Assembly (NCBI RefSeq): GCF_018687715.1
Contig: NC_056755.1
Location: 17,242,001 to 17,306,000, forward strand
Origin: Carya illinoinensis
Lineage: Eukaryota; Streptophyta; Magnoliopsida; Fagales; Juglandaceae
Length of the DNA: 64,000 nt
Direction: 5' to 3'
Shown here one piece after another: positions 34,200 through 46,345 of the stretch. Both the position numbers and the translations under genes were made by a program. The notes beneath the pieces are model-generated. The model was not told the origin of the DNA, searched no databases, and saw only the letters and a list, made by a program, of their open reading frames with translations. Position 1 is the stretch's first letter. Each line of letters begins with the position of its first letter.

Positions 34200-35640
34200 A
34201 TGGGAGAAGTTGCTACATTGATTCAGGATTGTGGTGCACAACTGGGGAATTGGAATAAACATGTTTTTGGACATGTTCAGAGATGGCTCAATGAAACTCA
34301 GACTAGTATGAAAAATCTTCATGAGAGAGATCCTGCAAGGGTCAATATAGATTCTATGAATCAAGCTAGAGAAGAGGTTGAGGTTTGGCTGGAAAGAAAT
34401 AAGGTAATGTAGCGACAACGATCTAAGGCATTATGGCTTAAAGAGGGCGACAATAATACTAATTTTTTTCATATGAAAGCTTCCCAAAGATGGAAAAAGA
34501 AAAAGATTGTGAAGATTCAAGATGACAATGATCAATGGCATGAAGAGGCTAAAAGGGATAGAGTCATTCTTAGTTATTTTCAAACTCTTTTTACAAGTTC
34601 TAATCCAACTGATTCCTTGAAATTTTTGAAAATTTAGCTGGCAAAGTTCCTGCTGATATGAATATGGAGTTAATTAAGGAGTTTCATGCTGATGAAGTGA
34701 AGGAAGCGCTACAACAAATGAATCCTACAATGGCCCTGGGTACTGATGGCATGTCACCAATACTTTTTTAGAAATATTGGCATGTGGTTGGCAACTCTAT
34801 TACCTCAGTAGTTCTTCATGCTTTGAATTCAGGTGTTTTCCCTACTTCTCTAAACCATACACATATTATACTCATTCCCAAAAGGAAGTGTCCCATTAAA
34901 GTGAGTGATTATAGGCCTATTAGCTTGTGTAATGTGGTTTACAAACTTATTGCAAAGGTTCTCTCTAATAGATTGAAAACAGTCTTATCCAGTGTTATTA
35001 GTGAGAGTCAAAGTGCATTGGTTCTTGGGCATCTTATTTTTGATAATGTATTAATTACATATGAATTGGTACATTATCTCAAACAAAAAAGGAAAGGAAA
35101 AAGGGGTTTCATGTCTTTAAAGTAAGATATGAGTAAGGCCTATATAGAGTTAAGTGAAGGTTCATAAAATCTGTTATGGAGGTGATGGGTTTTCATTAGA
35201 CTTTTATTGAATTGATCATGTATCAAGTATGTGTCCTTTTTGGTTTTAATAAATGGGGAGCCCAAGGGTCCTATAGTACCTTCTAGGGGTTTAAGACAAG
35301 GGGACCCACTGTCCCCTTATCTTTTTCTTCTTTGTACTAAGGGTTCGATCTCTCTTTTGAGAGATGCTGGGTTGAGGAAGGTTATTTTAAGATTAAAAAT
35401 CTGCAGAGGGGCTCCAAATATAAATCATCTGCTATGTATAGATGATAGTATTATTTTTTATAAAGCTGAAGTGGAGGAGAATAAAAGAGTGCAAGATTTG
35501 TTAGCAATGTATGAATTTGTTTCTGGGCAGAGAATTAACAAGGAAAGGACTGCTATTGTGTTTAGTGGCAATGTGAATGTGGATACTAAGTCTGAGATAA
35601 AGACTTTGTAGATTAATTGTGAGATTCAACAATATGAGAA
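34200..35640 (+). pseudogene. LINE linker and reverse transcriptase (broken)
   Basis: The linker frame 34200-34412 (LNETQTSMKNLHERD) is followed by the KEGDNNTNFFH motif. RT fingers are in 34784-35125 (IILIPKRKCPIKVSDYRPIS, NRLKTVL, ISESQSALVLG). The palm is in 35231-35611 ([16 protein letters not shown]). The catalytic box reads LLCIDDSIIF, so the usual Ala before the two Asp is Ile. A gap around 35125-35230 has lost the conserved DMSKAYD frame. It is not functional as it stands. Confidence 0.75.
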
Positions 35641-36640
35641 ATATCTCGGGCTTCCACCTGTTATAGGGAGGTCAAAGACTCGGGCTTTTCAATCTATAAA
35701 ACAAAGGGTGTGACAAAAACTTCAATCTTGGAAAGAAAAATTATTGTCACAAGGGGAAAAAGAGATTTTATTAAAAGCCATAGCTCTTTCGATTCCAACA
35801 TACACAATGAGTTGTTTCCTTCTTCCTTCTTCCTTCTAGTTTATGTAATGAGTTGGAAAGTATAATGTCAATACTTTGGTGGGGTCAAAAGGGTAATGAG
35901 AGGAAAATTCATTGGGTAAGTTGGGCTAAGATATGTCAAAAGAAGTTTCTTGGTGGCATGGGGTTTAAGAACTTTAGAAGCTTTAATTTAGCACTACTAG
36001 CAAAGCAAGGGTGGAGGTTGTCTCAAGATTAAAGTTCTTTAATGTATAGACTATTAAAGGTAAAATACTTTCACTATAGTAGTTTATGCAAGCTGGGTTG
36101 GGTAAATGTCCTTTTTATATATGGAGAGGGATTTGGGAGGCTCGGAAATGGCTAGTGGCTGGATGCAACTGGAGAATAAAAGATGACAGATCAGTAGATA
36201 TTTGGCATGATCAGTGGGTTCCAGGACATCTTTCTTTATTGTCGGAAGGGGTTGGGATGTTGACAGTCTCAAGGTCTGATATTGTTGCTTCTCTATTTGT
36301 GGATAATGAGAAGATGTGGGATATTAACAAGCTTAAATCTCTCTTCAATCCAAATATAGTAGATTATATTCTTAAAGTGTTCTTGTATCCTAGTGATGTG
36401 GGAGATGGAATGGTTTGGTCTCATGAAAGAAATGGTCAATTCAGTGTAAGAAGTTGTTATAGATATATTTATTCTCAGATTGATGCCTAGTTTGCAAAGG
36501 TATCAAATTTGCAAAATCAACATGCTCTTTGGAAGCACTTGTGGAAGATGAAAGTTCCAAATAAGGTAAAAGTATTTGCTTGGTGTGCCTATAAAGATGG
36601 CTTACCGACTAGTCAATAGTTAGTACATAAACATGTTTTA
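35641..36640 (+). pseudogene. LINE thumb and zf-RVT region (broken)
   Basis: After the RT come KYLGLPPVIGRSKT-like sequence, then [16 protein letters not shown] (35720-35765) and the [19 protein letters not shown] stretch (35955-36008). Frame 36086-36490 has the WEARKWLVAGCNWRIKDDRS and WHDQWVPG motifs. The zf-RVT part (WKHLWKMKVPNKVKVFAW, about 36530-36585) is in the next frame. Confidence 0.7.
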
Positions 36641-36999
36641 TTTGATGGCACATGTAGTCTTTGTCTTTCAAAAATTGACACTTACTCATGCTATGATGAA
36701 CTGGAAGTCATTTCAAAAAACTTGGGAGTTGTATTTACCCAAAGTCTCTATTGATAACCGACTGTCAGTTTTGGATATGGCATTGCAACTATGTGACAGG
36801 AAGCTGCATGATATGTTGGCTATTTTCTTTGTTCTGATGTGGAGTTTTTGGTTTAAAAGAAATAAATATGTGCATGAGCAATTAGTGTTAACTCCAAAAC
36901 AGGAAATTGGTAATGCTTTGACTATGCTGCACAGTTTGATAAAGTGAGGTAGAAAACTCATGTCCAACTCAAGAAACATTATAGATGACAACATCCTTC

Positions 37000-37480
37000 T
37001 ACTGATTGGTTAAAATTAAATATTGATGGTGCAATTTTGCTGAGTTGGGGAGAACAAGTATTGGTGCTGTTCTAAGGGATGATTCAGGTAATGTTCTTAT
37101 GGTTGCAAGTAAAGTTGAGTGTGATGTTGAAGACATAGAAGCTATAGAACTCTTAGCCATTTTTCGAGTTATGCAACTATGTGCTACAATGGGAATTTCA
37201 AAGCTTGTGGTGTAAAATGACAATTTGATTATTGTTAAAGCCTTACAAGATGATAGTATGAGTAACTCTATGCTAGGCGTGCTATATCGTGAAATTAAGA
37301 AATTATCTTCCTGTTCTGGTACTTGTAACTTTTCACATATATATTGGGAGGGTAATACGGTAGCTCATAAGTTGGCTAGGAATGCTTTCATGGTTGAAAG
37401 TATTAATTTATGGTGGTATTGTATTCCAGACTGTATTTCTCAAGTCTTGTGGCTTGATAATCATATGTAATCGTGCTTTC
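37000..37480 (+). pseudogene. LINE RNase H domain (broken)
   Basis: The first acidic motif (LNIDGA) is near 37015-37033 and IGAVLRDDSGN is near 37060. In 37225-37470 the frame has HIYWEGNTVAHKLARNAF, the usual last motif of plant LINE RNase H (R-x-xN-xxAHxLA). The middle is frameshifted. The poly(A) tail follows within 50 bp. Confidence 0.7.
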
Positions 37481-37528
37481 CGTTTGATTAATGAAATTAT
37501 CATTTCTATCCCAAAAAAAAAAAAAAAA

Positions 37529-37736
37529 TTCTTGCTTACCTTGAATTGCACACCATAAAGGGTCCTTTCTAGTTTCCAGTACAGGGAGCATTGAATCTAA
37601 AGACTTTGTTATAGGGGATTCGCTCAAAGCAAAGAAGCTATAGATGTATGACCCTTAGCAGAAGAATAAACAAGGCCAGAGAGTATCCCTTCTCCCGAAG
37701 TAATGAGATCATTTTGCCAATCAGTTCCTTCAACAT
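37529..37736 (-). pseudogene. Exon-like fragment with splice donor, origin unknown
   Basis: The minus strand reads as conceptual coding sequence with phrases ITKSLDSMLPVLETRKDPLW and CAIQG. It ends at CAAG followed by GTAAGC, a textbook splice donor (at about 37541). The upstream part (ITSGEGILSGLVYSSAKG) is in a neighbouring frame. It is bounded by the LINE poly(A) tail on one side and a repeat starting TAGGGGTGTGCATC on the other. I do not recognise the protein. It could be a displaced exon of a host gene or part of an unknown transposon. Confidence 0.3.
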
Positions 37737-38086
37737 AGGGGTGTGCATCAGGATCAGGCTTTTTAAAACTGGGTGGATATCCGCCCAAATAAATCTAGTT
37801 ATAAATCCAAGTGGGTACCAGACCAGGACCCGAATATCCGGATTGTTACTGGATATTCGGATTTAATACTCTTTTATTTTAATTATATTTTTAACACTTT
37901 TGAAACGTTTTTTAATTTTAACCTTTCACTTTCTAAAAAAAAAATAGCACCTTTTAAAAGGCCTATTTAAAAATATATATATATATATATATATATATCA
38001 CTTAACCACTTTTAAGAAGGTTTTTTTTAACACTTTTTAAAAGGCTTTTTTAACAGCCATTATGTTATTATTTTTTTATAGGTGTT
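37737..38086. repeat. hAT-like non-coding repeat with AT microsatellite
   Basis: Opens TAGGGGTGTGCATCAGG, a start often seen in non-autonomous plant hAT elements, and contains repeated ggatat/atatccg motifs (37770-37862). No matching right end or target duplication was found. An AT run lies at 37971-37999. Confidence 0.35.
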
Positions 38087-38831
38087 ATGGGTGATTTTTG
38101 TCCTAAGCCCATGAGGGTCCTCTAAGTCCAAGCCCACCAAAGGGGTTTCACTAGAGGACGAAATAAGAAAAAATGGGGGAATATGGGAAAGGCAAATGGA
38201 GGGGAGAAATTAATGTTAGAAAGATGAGGGATAGGAGAAAGGATGTGAGGTGAGTTGATGTGACTGAATGGAGGGGATAGAAAGGGATAAAAGGAGAGAG
38301 GACGGATGACTTAGGGGACTTCTTCTAGGATCTACGGGGGGACTTTTCAAGGGACACTTCGCCAGACTTCTGAAAGGCTTCACGGGATGGCTTTTCCAAT
38401 CTCCAGACCCGGCATCTAGTGATAGTGTCCAACCGGTAGAGTGATCTATAAATCTGTTGTACAGTGAGGATGAGATACCCTGAGAGACTATAAATTAAGC
38501 TTATATAGTGAATTCTCCCCTCCCCAAACCCCCGTGGATATAGGCCTAGTGTCGAACCACGTAAATTTGTGTCTACTTCTCTCTACTTTCCTTGCATTCA
38601 TCTACTGCACACCTTCATGACCATATGCATGGACTCCGTACAGCTGCACTGGACCAGCCAAAGGCTTGCACCACCTCGTCCTAGCCCAGCTCCATTGGGC
38701 CTGTACATCGTCAACCTGGGCCCAATACCAGCATCAATACGCCATCTGCAGATCGAGTGAAGGCTCAGACCGCTGAGCAACTCGGCCCAAGGGCGTACAA
38801 AACACGACGTTAACATTTGCCAATGTTAACA
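38087..38831 (+). mobile_element. LTR-like block (possible solo LTR)
   Basis: Starts TGTTATGGGTGATT and ends CAATGTTAACA, so the ends are TGTTA/TAACA. It contains a TATA-like tataaattaa (38490) and the pyrimidine-rich ctcccctccccaaaccccc tract before it ends, as in the R/U5 of plant LTRs. The flanks ATAGG and TTAGG agree at four of five bases, so the duplication is doubtful. No primer site or pol is adjacent. Confidence 0.45.
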
Positions 38832-39990
38832 TTAGGTGGAATTGATAATGAGATGTGTAGAGACAGTCTCATACTCCATTCTCACTAATGGAGACCCACA
38901 AGATAGCTTCTACCCCACACGTGATCTCAGGCAAGGGGATCCCCTATCCCTTTACATATTTATAATGTGTACTAAGGTCCTAAGTTGCATGCTTAACAAA
39001 GTGAGCAGTCTAAAGTCATCACAGGTTTGCCCATAAGAAAGAATAAACTCTCTATTAACCATTTATTCTTTGCAGATGATAGTTTACTCTTTTGTAAAGC
39101 TAACTCAATCGAATGGAGCACCTATATTACTTGCTGGAGTCCTATGAGGTTGCATCAGGCAAGAGATTAAACAAAGAGAAAACTTCAATCTTTTTCAGCA
39201 CCAATACCCGAGAGGAAACCAAGGAGATTATTACCAGTATTGCAGGGATAAGAGGCACCACTTCTTATGAAAAGTACTGAGGCCTCTCTACTTTAATTTA
39301 AAGATCTTGAGCTCACTCTTTCAAGAGCATCCTAGACAAAGTGCAAGCTAGGATCTCAAACTGGAAAAAAAGCTCCTCTCCCAAGCTGGCAAGGAAGTAC
39401 TCATTAAAGCCATCATTCAGGCCATATCAGCTTATAGCATGGGCATCTTCAAGTTACTTGGGCAGCTAGTCCATGGAATTAACAAAATGGTGAGGAACTT
39501 CTGGTGGAGACAACAATCTTAGTGGCACAAGATACATTGGGTGAATTGGAACCAAATGAAAAGGGCTAAAAGTTAGGGTGGTTTCAGGCTAAGGGATTTT
39601 GCCATTTCATCCTAGCCCTATTAGCTAAACAAGGGTAGAGATTAGTCTCTAATCCTAACTCACTAATTGCACAAGTGCTCAAGGAAAAGTATTATCCCAA
39701 CAAGACCTTTCTTACTACAAAACTGAGCGAGAATACTTCTTTTTTATGGCAAAGTTTCGTAGCTGCAAGATCTTTGCTCTCAGAGGGAATGATTTGGAGA
39801 ATTAGAGATGGTGAGACAATTGAGATATGGAAGGACAAATGGCTTCCCAAGCAGAACACTTTCAAACCTTAAGACTCAATCAGATTTCTACAAGTGGACT
39901 CAAAAGTCTCGATCCTCATAGACAAGACTACACACCAGTGAAAGAGGGACTTGGTCTCCTCTTGTTCACTAAGGAAGAAGCATAATTGAT
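38832..39990 (+). pseudogene. LINE fragment: RT palm to zf-RVT (broken)
   Basis: 5'-truncated LINE. Motifs in order: ELIMRCVETVSYSILTNGDP (38836), RDLRQGDPLSLYIF, the FFADDSLLFC catalytic box at about 39066-39095 in a second frame, thumb remnants (39300-39600), and KEKYYPNKTF...IWRIRDGETIEIW (39675-39850) of the zf-RVT approach. Many stops. No poly(A) tail is seen. It fades out before meeting the opposite LINE at about 40330. Confidence 0.7.
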
Positions 39991-40329
39991 TATGAAAATC
40001 CCTCTTAGCCCTACCATATTTGTTTCTATGACTGCCTATTTAAGTATTCACCAAGAACTTCTTTCTCCATGTCAGTGCCTAAATGGTATGCACTGTGCAC
40101 AGAAAATCTTCCATCCTTAGTGAAGCTCCAAAAGACTCTATCTTCATCCCCATTTCTACTGAGTGATAAACTGCAAATCTAAATAGCTTATTCTCTTCTG
40201 AATATCTCAAAGACCAGCTTCTCATTCTAGCAATGGATGCCTTCAAACACTAGAGCATTGACTTTTGATTCTGTAGCCAAGATGGTCATTGTGATCTCAC
40301 TTGGAAATTAGTAGCTTTGGGAAGCCACT

Positions 40330-43300
40330 TATGTTTCTAGATAGAAATGCTCCTACCACTACCAACTCTCCACACCATACCTGTTTTCAACAACTCTTGT
40401 GCTGCCAACAAACTTCTCCATATAAACGATGGTTTATAACCAAGTTTTGCCTCAATAAATTGGCTATTTTTGTAATACTTTTCCTTAAAAATCATTGCTG
40501 CCAAAGAATTTGCATTTTGTTGCAACATCCCCCCTTACTTAGCAAGCATAGCCTTGTTAAATATTCAATATCCCAAAAACCTATACCACCCTCCTTTTTG
40601 TTTTCACCCATTCTACCCCAGCTCTTCCAATGGATACCTCTTCCTACCTTTTTGTTGCTCCACTAGAATCTTGCTAACATAGCATTAATCTCAAGACAAA
40701 ACTACCTTGCTAACTGAAACACATTCATAGTATAAGTAGAGATGGATTGTAAAACAGCCTTGATAAGAACCTCCCTTCCAGCACTAGACAGAAAAGAGTT
40801 TTTCTAACTGTTGATTTTTTTCCACATCCTCTCTTTTATACCCTTGAAAGTATGGTTCTTTGATTTTCCAATCATAGTTGAAAGACCAAGGTATTTTCCA
40901 TAATCCCCACATATTACTGCTCCAATTTTTTGCAAAATTTCTCTTTGAGAGAGTATACTTGTGTTAGAATTGAATAGAATAGTAGTTTTATGTTTGTTAA
41001 GGACTTGGCTAGAAGAGTCTTCATATAACTTCAAAATGTTATGAATTGTCTTCGACTCCTCTTTACTTGCTTTACTGAATATCACATAATCATCTGCAAA
41101 AAGCAGATGAGTGATTCTGGTTCCTCTCTTACATCAACTACACCATTTATCCTCCTATTAGCTTCAGCTGAACTCTATAGTGAACTGAGACCTTCTGCAC
41201 ATAATATGAAAAGTTAAGGAGACAAAGGGTCTCCTTGCCTCAAGCCTCTTGTTGGAATAAAACTCTCAATCAACTTTCCATTTACCACAATGAGTAAGTA
41301 ATTGATTCCACACATTCTATTACCAGTTGGATCCATTTCACACTAAATCCTAGCCTCCACATTATTGACTTCAAGAATTTCCTCTCAATCTTGTCATATG
41401 CCTTTGATATATCAAACTTTAGTGCCACACTTTCATCTCTTCCTTTTTGTCTTGCCTTCATAGAATGTAATAGCTCATATGCCACCATTACAATGTCAAT
41501 TATAGGTCTACCTAGTACAAATGTACTTTGGAAACTAGAAATAATATGGGGTAATACATTCTTAAGCCTATTTGCTGAAACCTTAGCTATAAGCTTGTAC
41601 AAGACATTACATAAATAAATGGGTGTAAAATCATTAATAGACAATGCAACATCAATCTTATGAACTAAAACAATATTTGTATGATTTAAGGTACCAAGCA
41701 CACCTCCCCCATTAAAGACCTCTAGCATTCATATCTTTAATCCCACAACATTCCAGTGGTGTTGACAAAAATCTACTCCAAACCCATCTGGTCTTAGAGA
41801 CTTAATGGGGCCCATTTATTGTAGAGCTTCAAATACTTCTTCATGAGAGAAAGGAGTCTATAAATCAGCATTCATATCCTCTGTCACTCATCTATCAATA
41901 CTTTGTATATATACTTCAATATTGGTTGCCCATGCATTTAAAGATGTATAAATGTTCTTAAAATGATTCTGGAAGGCTTGTGCAATTTCAGACTCTTCAA
42001 TTCTCATATTTCCATCATAATCCTTCACTTTTTTTTTGGTGAAATTATGCTTTCTCCTCTATGTAGTACATGCAAGGAAGAATCTGGTATTTCTATCTCA
42101 TTGTTGGTATCAATGCCTTTTCGCCCTTTGCCTCCATTTTGGGTCCTCTTTATGAAGTAAATCTCTCATTTCCTTCTGTAACTACAATATTTCCTCCACA
42201 TTTAGTTGCTTTTCATCATCTTGCTGCTGTTTAAGCATAGCAGATTTCTCCTTTATGTCATTTTCTGTGTATGTTTTACAGCTTCTACTCTATTTTGATA
42301 AAACTACTCTATTGAGAGAGAGCCTATGTTGCACCTCTTTTATAGGATCTTTTCTAATTCCTTCCTTCAACCACTTACTAGTTTCTTGCAATCTTCTTCT
42401 TGACCCCATGCCACTTCATATTTCAAAGAATTCTTATATCCTCTTGATAAGAAATTCTATTGCCAACTTGAAAATAGCAACTTATCGCTACTAGAGTTTT
42501 TATTTTTACTGCATTGAAATAATCCAACCAGCCTCTATTTGATACATCTATCCAATCTTTCCAATGTAAAGGTTGCATATTTATGTCTATTACTCCAAGT
42601 AAACTTTGAGTCCGTCCAATCCAAGTCAAATAAACCCCCCTCTTTAAGGCCGGTCTAAACTTGTTTATTTGAGCTTCACTTCTAGCATTACCTCCTCTCT
42701 TTTCATTTTGTGATAAGATTTCATTAAAGTCTCCACAAATAAACCAAGGCATGTGATATGAGGGTTTTAATGACACCAACATATCCCATGTTTCTTGCCT
42801 CTTACTAGCCTCGGGGTGTCCATAGAAACCTGTAAACTGTCATTCATCTGCCTCCTGATCAAACTTAGTAAATTGCCATTCATCTGCCTATTGATCAAAC
42901 TTAATCTTAGCATTTATATGGAGCCTAGAGTAAGATTGTATTGCCATCCTCTATCTCTAGTTTCCACAGCAAGACCAATCATCCACTTCTTCCCACAGGA
43001 TTCACCAAAAAACAGCCTTCAAATTTTCATTTCCTCTTCAGATATTCCCATCTATATGTATTTAACTTAGTTTCCATTAGAAAAACTAAGTTTGATCTCT
43101 TCTCTTTCACTATACAGTGAAGGTCATGAACTGTTCGGGGATTACCAAGCCCTCAACATTTTCAACATAAGGTTTTCATTGTTATTGGCAGTGCTGCTCA
43201 GCAGCTACCACCAAGTGAACATTTGTATTGGTATGATCCCCTCTCCATTATCCTTCAATCTTTTCCTACCTTCCTCACCCAAACAAAAATCATCTTCATC

Positions 43301-43600
43301 TACTAAGCCTCTCTTTTTAGGCATAATCAAAGTATTTTTATTAATGAGCATACCTTACCCCTTGCACGTTTCTTCCATCCTCCTTTGTTATTGTGGAGTA
43401 TTGTGCTTCCATTGTCAACAGGACTGCTATAAGCAAATATTGCAATTTGGTATCCTACATGAACTGGGCTGGACAGGTTATGCCTTCCAACGTTGTAATT
43501 TTTTTTGTATGAATAGCCTTGAGTTGATCTAAACTCAGGCCAGGTCAAGCCTAGCTTCGTTCCATGTGTTCCCAATTTGAAATCTTTTTGTCTCTCCCCG
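40330..43600 (-). pseudogene. LINE fragment: endonuclease to zf-RVT approach (minus strand)
   Basis: Read on the minus strand: endonuclease from about 43570 with WFICGDFNEIL in 42782-42423 (catalytic Asn/Asp region intact), the linker, then RT in 41728-41282 (FTPIYLCNVLYKLIAKV, KFDISKAYDKIERKF). The LLFADDYVIF catalytic box at about 41076-41106 leads into 41085-40804. The zf-RVT approach is in 40528-40337 (KEKYYKNSQFIEAKLGYKPS). Stops and frameshifts separate the pieces. No RNase H and no tail are seen. A TIR element (43628-43858) lies just upstream, and LINE-like sequence may continue beyond it. Confidence 0.75.
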
Positions 43601-43627
43601 AATCCCTCACCTCATTATATTTCTATT

Positions 43628-43858
43628 GTTTAGATTTAGAAATGAGATAAGATGAGTTAAAATGATTTCAGATTAAAGATAAAAGTTGAATAAAATATTA
43701 TTATAATATTTATTTTTTAATATTATTATTATTTTAAAATTTAAAAAAGTTGAATTGAGATTTAAAAAAGTTAAATTATTTATTATATTTTGTATGAAAA
43801 TTTTAAAAAAATTATAACAATAAAATAAGATGATATAAAATACTTTAAAAATCCAAAC
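43628..43858. mobile_element. Small TIR element (MITE), family 1, second copy
   Basis: About 231 bp, opening GTTTAGATTTAGAAATGAG and closing AAAATCCAAAC, AT-rich within. It is the reverse-oriented relative of 1729-1905 (shared ataaaagttgaataaaatat and tattatattttgtat blocks, read on the other strand). It seems to lie in the upstream part of the minus-strand LINE. Confidence 0.6.
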
Positions 43859-44010
43859 GGTGCTAAATATTCAACACTTCCTTCCTCGTCTAAAATTATC
43901 TTTGCTTTCTCAACAGCCACCACATCAATCCCCTTTTGCTTATTACTATTTAATAATTCAAAAAGCCCATCTTCATCCAAATTCAAATTTGAATTGGATT
44001 TAACCCCATT
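43859..44010 (-). pseudogene. Possible LINE ORF1 remnant
   Basis: The minus strand reads NLDEDGLFELLNSNKQKGID with a Lys-rich lead, open for about 67 codons if the TIR element is included. The orientation and position fit the region upstream of the minus-strand LINE endonuclease. No diagnostic motif, so this is a guess from context. Confidence 0.25.
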
Positions 44011-44521
44011 TTTTCTTTTTCTTTTTTTTTTTGTGCAATTTTAATTGACATCTGTTTAAAAAATGACCCAATAAATTAATTTTTTAGTGTACTCAACAAT
44101 TGAAAAAAAGTTTACAAATTTTTGAAAACATTGAATATGGTTTTGGGATCTGGTATATACCTTATGGACCAGGCGGTACGCCAAATTTGAATGACATTCG
44201 GCTGCTCTCAAATCATAAAATTTCCATCGTTCACCCCAAAAAAAAAATGGGGGACCGAGTTGCATATATTATAACCTATTCTTCTGAATAATAGAGCCTA
44301 ACCTACAAACTACAGGAAATTTTTTGCCAATTGATTTTCATTTTTAGCCCTCTATTTTATTCATTTTTCCTTTCCTACCCCTGTTTGATTGAGTCAGTTG
44401 ATTTGAGTTGTTGTCTCTTTTGTCTCTCATTTTTCGTTTTCCTTTCTTGTCCCTGTATGGGTGGTTGTAGTGATTTTTCTCTTTTGGTCTTTAGCTTTGC
44501 TGCCTCCTGTGATGTTCTACA

Positions 44522-44523
<2 letters not shown>
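44011..44523. other. Intergenic DNA, no gene seen
   Basis: Pyrimidine-rich on the + strand between 44340 and 44520. The frames here run into the AT microsatellite and have no family resemblance. Confidence 0.5.

Positions 44524-44569
<46 letters not shown>
44524..44569. repeat. (AT)n microsatellite
   Basis: About 23 AT units. A second, shorter AT run is at 44662-44681. Confidence 0.95.
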
Positions 44570-44571
<2 letters not shown>

Positions 44572-44686
44572 TTTCCCCACCGATGTACATTTTTCTTATA
44601 AAACTTCAAATTTTAAGAATTTGGTTAAAATCTCCTATGCATCCTAATCTCTATTTTATATAATATATATATATATATATTATATC

Positions 44687-45068
44687 GATCTTTCAAATAA
44701 ACTTATCTTCTAAAAACATCTAATTTTGATTATTTTAATTAAAAAATACTTTAATTATAAAAAAATTATACAAAAATTAATTTAAGATAGATATGATTTG
44801 ATATAATTTATTAGATTATAAAATTATTTTTATTATAAAATATATTTAATATATCATATGATTAATTTATAAATATAGATCTTTCAAATAAACTTATCTT
44901 TTAAAATAATCTAATTTTGATTATTTTAATTAATAAATAATTTAATCACAGAAAAATTATATAAAAATCAATTTATAAATAGATATAATTTGATATAATA
45001 TATTAAATTATATAATTATTTTTATTTTAAAATAAATTTAATATATCTATTCATTTATAAATTTATTT
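44687..45068. repeat. Tandem duplication, 191-bp period
   Basis: gatctttcaaataaacttat occurs at 44687 and again at 44878, and the following ~190 bp correspond (ctaattttgattattttaat, aaaaattata-aaaa, aatata-tta runs). A similar but diverged sequence is at about 57020-57150. No TIR or ORF is seen. Confidence 0.75.
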
Positions 45069-46106
45069 GTACAAAATTCTTTTTATAAATATAACACTTT
45101 TTCATTCTGCTCGGGTACATGAAAGCGAGATAAGACGAGAGAGTGGATAAGATTCTTAACTGCCAACAACAGGCAAAATCATTATTGAGAAACAAAGCGG
45201 CAAAATCACAAATTGGACTGAAAAGCTAAAAACATATCACTTTATACCCAATATTTATAGCATGCAAAAAGCTTTTTGAAAAATAGTCTTTGATAATTGA
45301 TATTATAACTTAACCAATAATATCACTTCAACATAGACGAATCAATATATAATGAAATAGTATTTAATAACATAACATTATATAATAGATTTGGAATGCT
45401 AATTAGTTTCAAACAACATATAATTCCATCATTTTTTAGTTAAAAAATTTTAATTTTAATTGATAAGTCAATCGTTTTTAAATGCCAAGACAATTTCTGG
45501 GACATGGTTATTCTAGCATCCTTATCCGATTCGATGGGGGCATAGCTGTCAATTGAGTTAGTGGAGGCTAAGAGCCTACCAATCTCCTTATTTCGACCCC
45601 ACACCTTTACAACATGATTTAAATGGGTGGACCCGACCCTACTCATAGGTTATGCGTGTGTACATGTTCCCATCTTTACCAGTGGGAATAATTAATCGGT
45701 TTATGTCACATATACATGACATATGACCAACCGCTTGCCTGTTTGGACGTGATCACAACTTTTTTGAACTTTTTGGTTTAGAATTATCCAAGGTCATTGG
45801 TTTGCATTCAATATTCATAGTCTTTTTCGGCCATCAATAACGAATATTCTTTAATTCTTGTGTTTAAAAAGAAAACGAAATAAAACTCAAAAGAGCAACC
45901 CCATACGTATAATTTTATTCATAATATTATGATAATCCATTTAATCAATTTTTTTTTTTAATTTGTGTTTTAAATTTCAAATTTTAAAATTTTAAAATAT
46001 CAAGATTTCTAGTAACTGACACATCATCATATTCAATTATATAAATAAAATTATAAATATAGAAAATATTTTCCAATTTAAAATTAAGTACGATGATTCA
46101 AAATTA
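45069..46106. other. AT-rich intergenic DNA, no gene seen
   Basis: No coding, RNA or clear repeat signal. A short non-AT segment at 45480-45740 has no recognisable domain on either strand. Confidence 0.5.
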
Positions 46107-46345
46107 AGACTGGATTTAAATATTGAATTGAGTTGAGATGAGTTGAGTTTAATTTTTTATGAATATGAATATGAATGAGTTTAGTAAGTGGAGTGAATTA
46201 TATATGTGAGGTTCATCTCAAATGAGTTGAAATGTATTTAGATATTAAAATGAATTTAATATTATTTATAAAAAAATTATAAAAGGTTGTAGATTACACA
46301 TGTAAGGAGACCGAATTTTAAATTGAGACGAGTTTAATAATTTAA
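46107..46345. repeat. AT-rich dispersed repeat, MITE-like
   Basis: Contains gaattgagttgagatgagttg, then 'aaatgagttgaaatgtattt' and 'cacatgtaaggaga', a set of phrases I associate with a dispersed element of Juglandaceae. Ends and target duplication are unclear. Confidence 0.35.

Larger units (their letters stand above)
33190..37528 (+). mobile_element. Long LINE, nearly full ORF2, poly(A) tail
   Basis: An L1-type plant LINE with endonuclease, RT, zf-RVT and RNase H in order, ending in a 16-A tail (37513-37528). The 5' edge is not sharp; ORF1 is absent or just traceable before 33372, so the copy is 5'-truncated. Stops and frameshifts break ORF2 into at least eight pieces. Confidence 0.8.
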
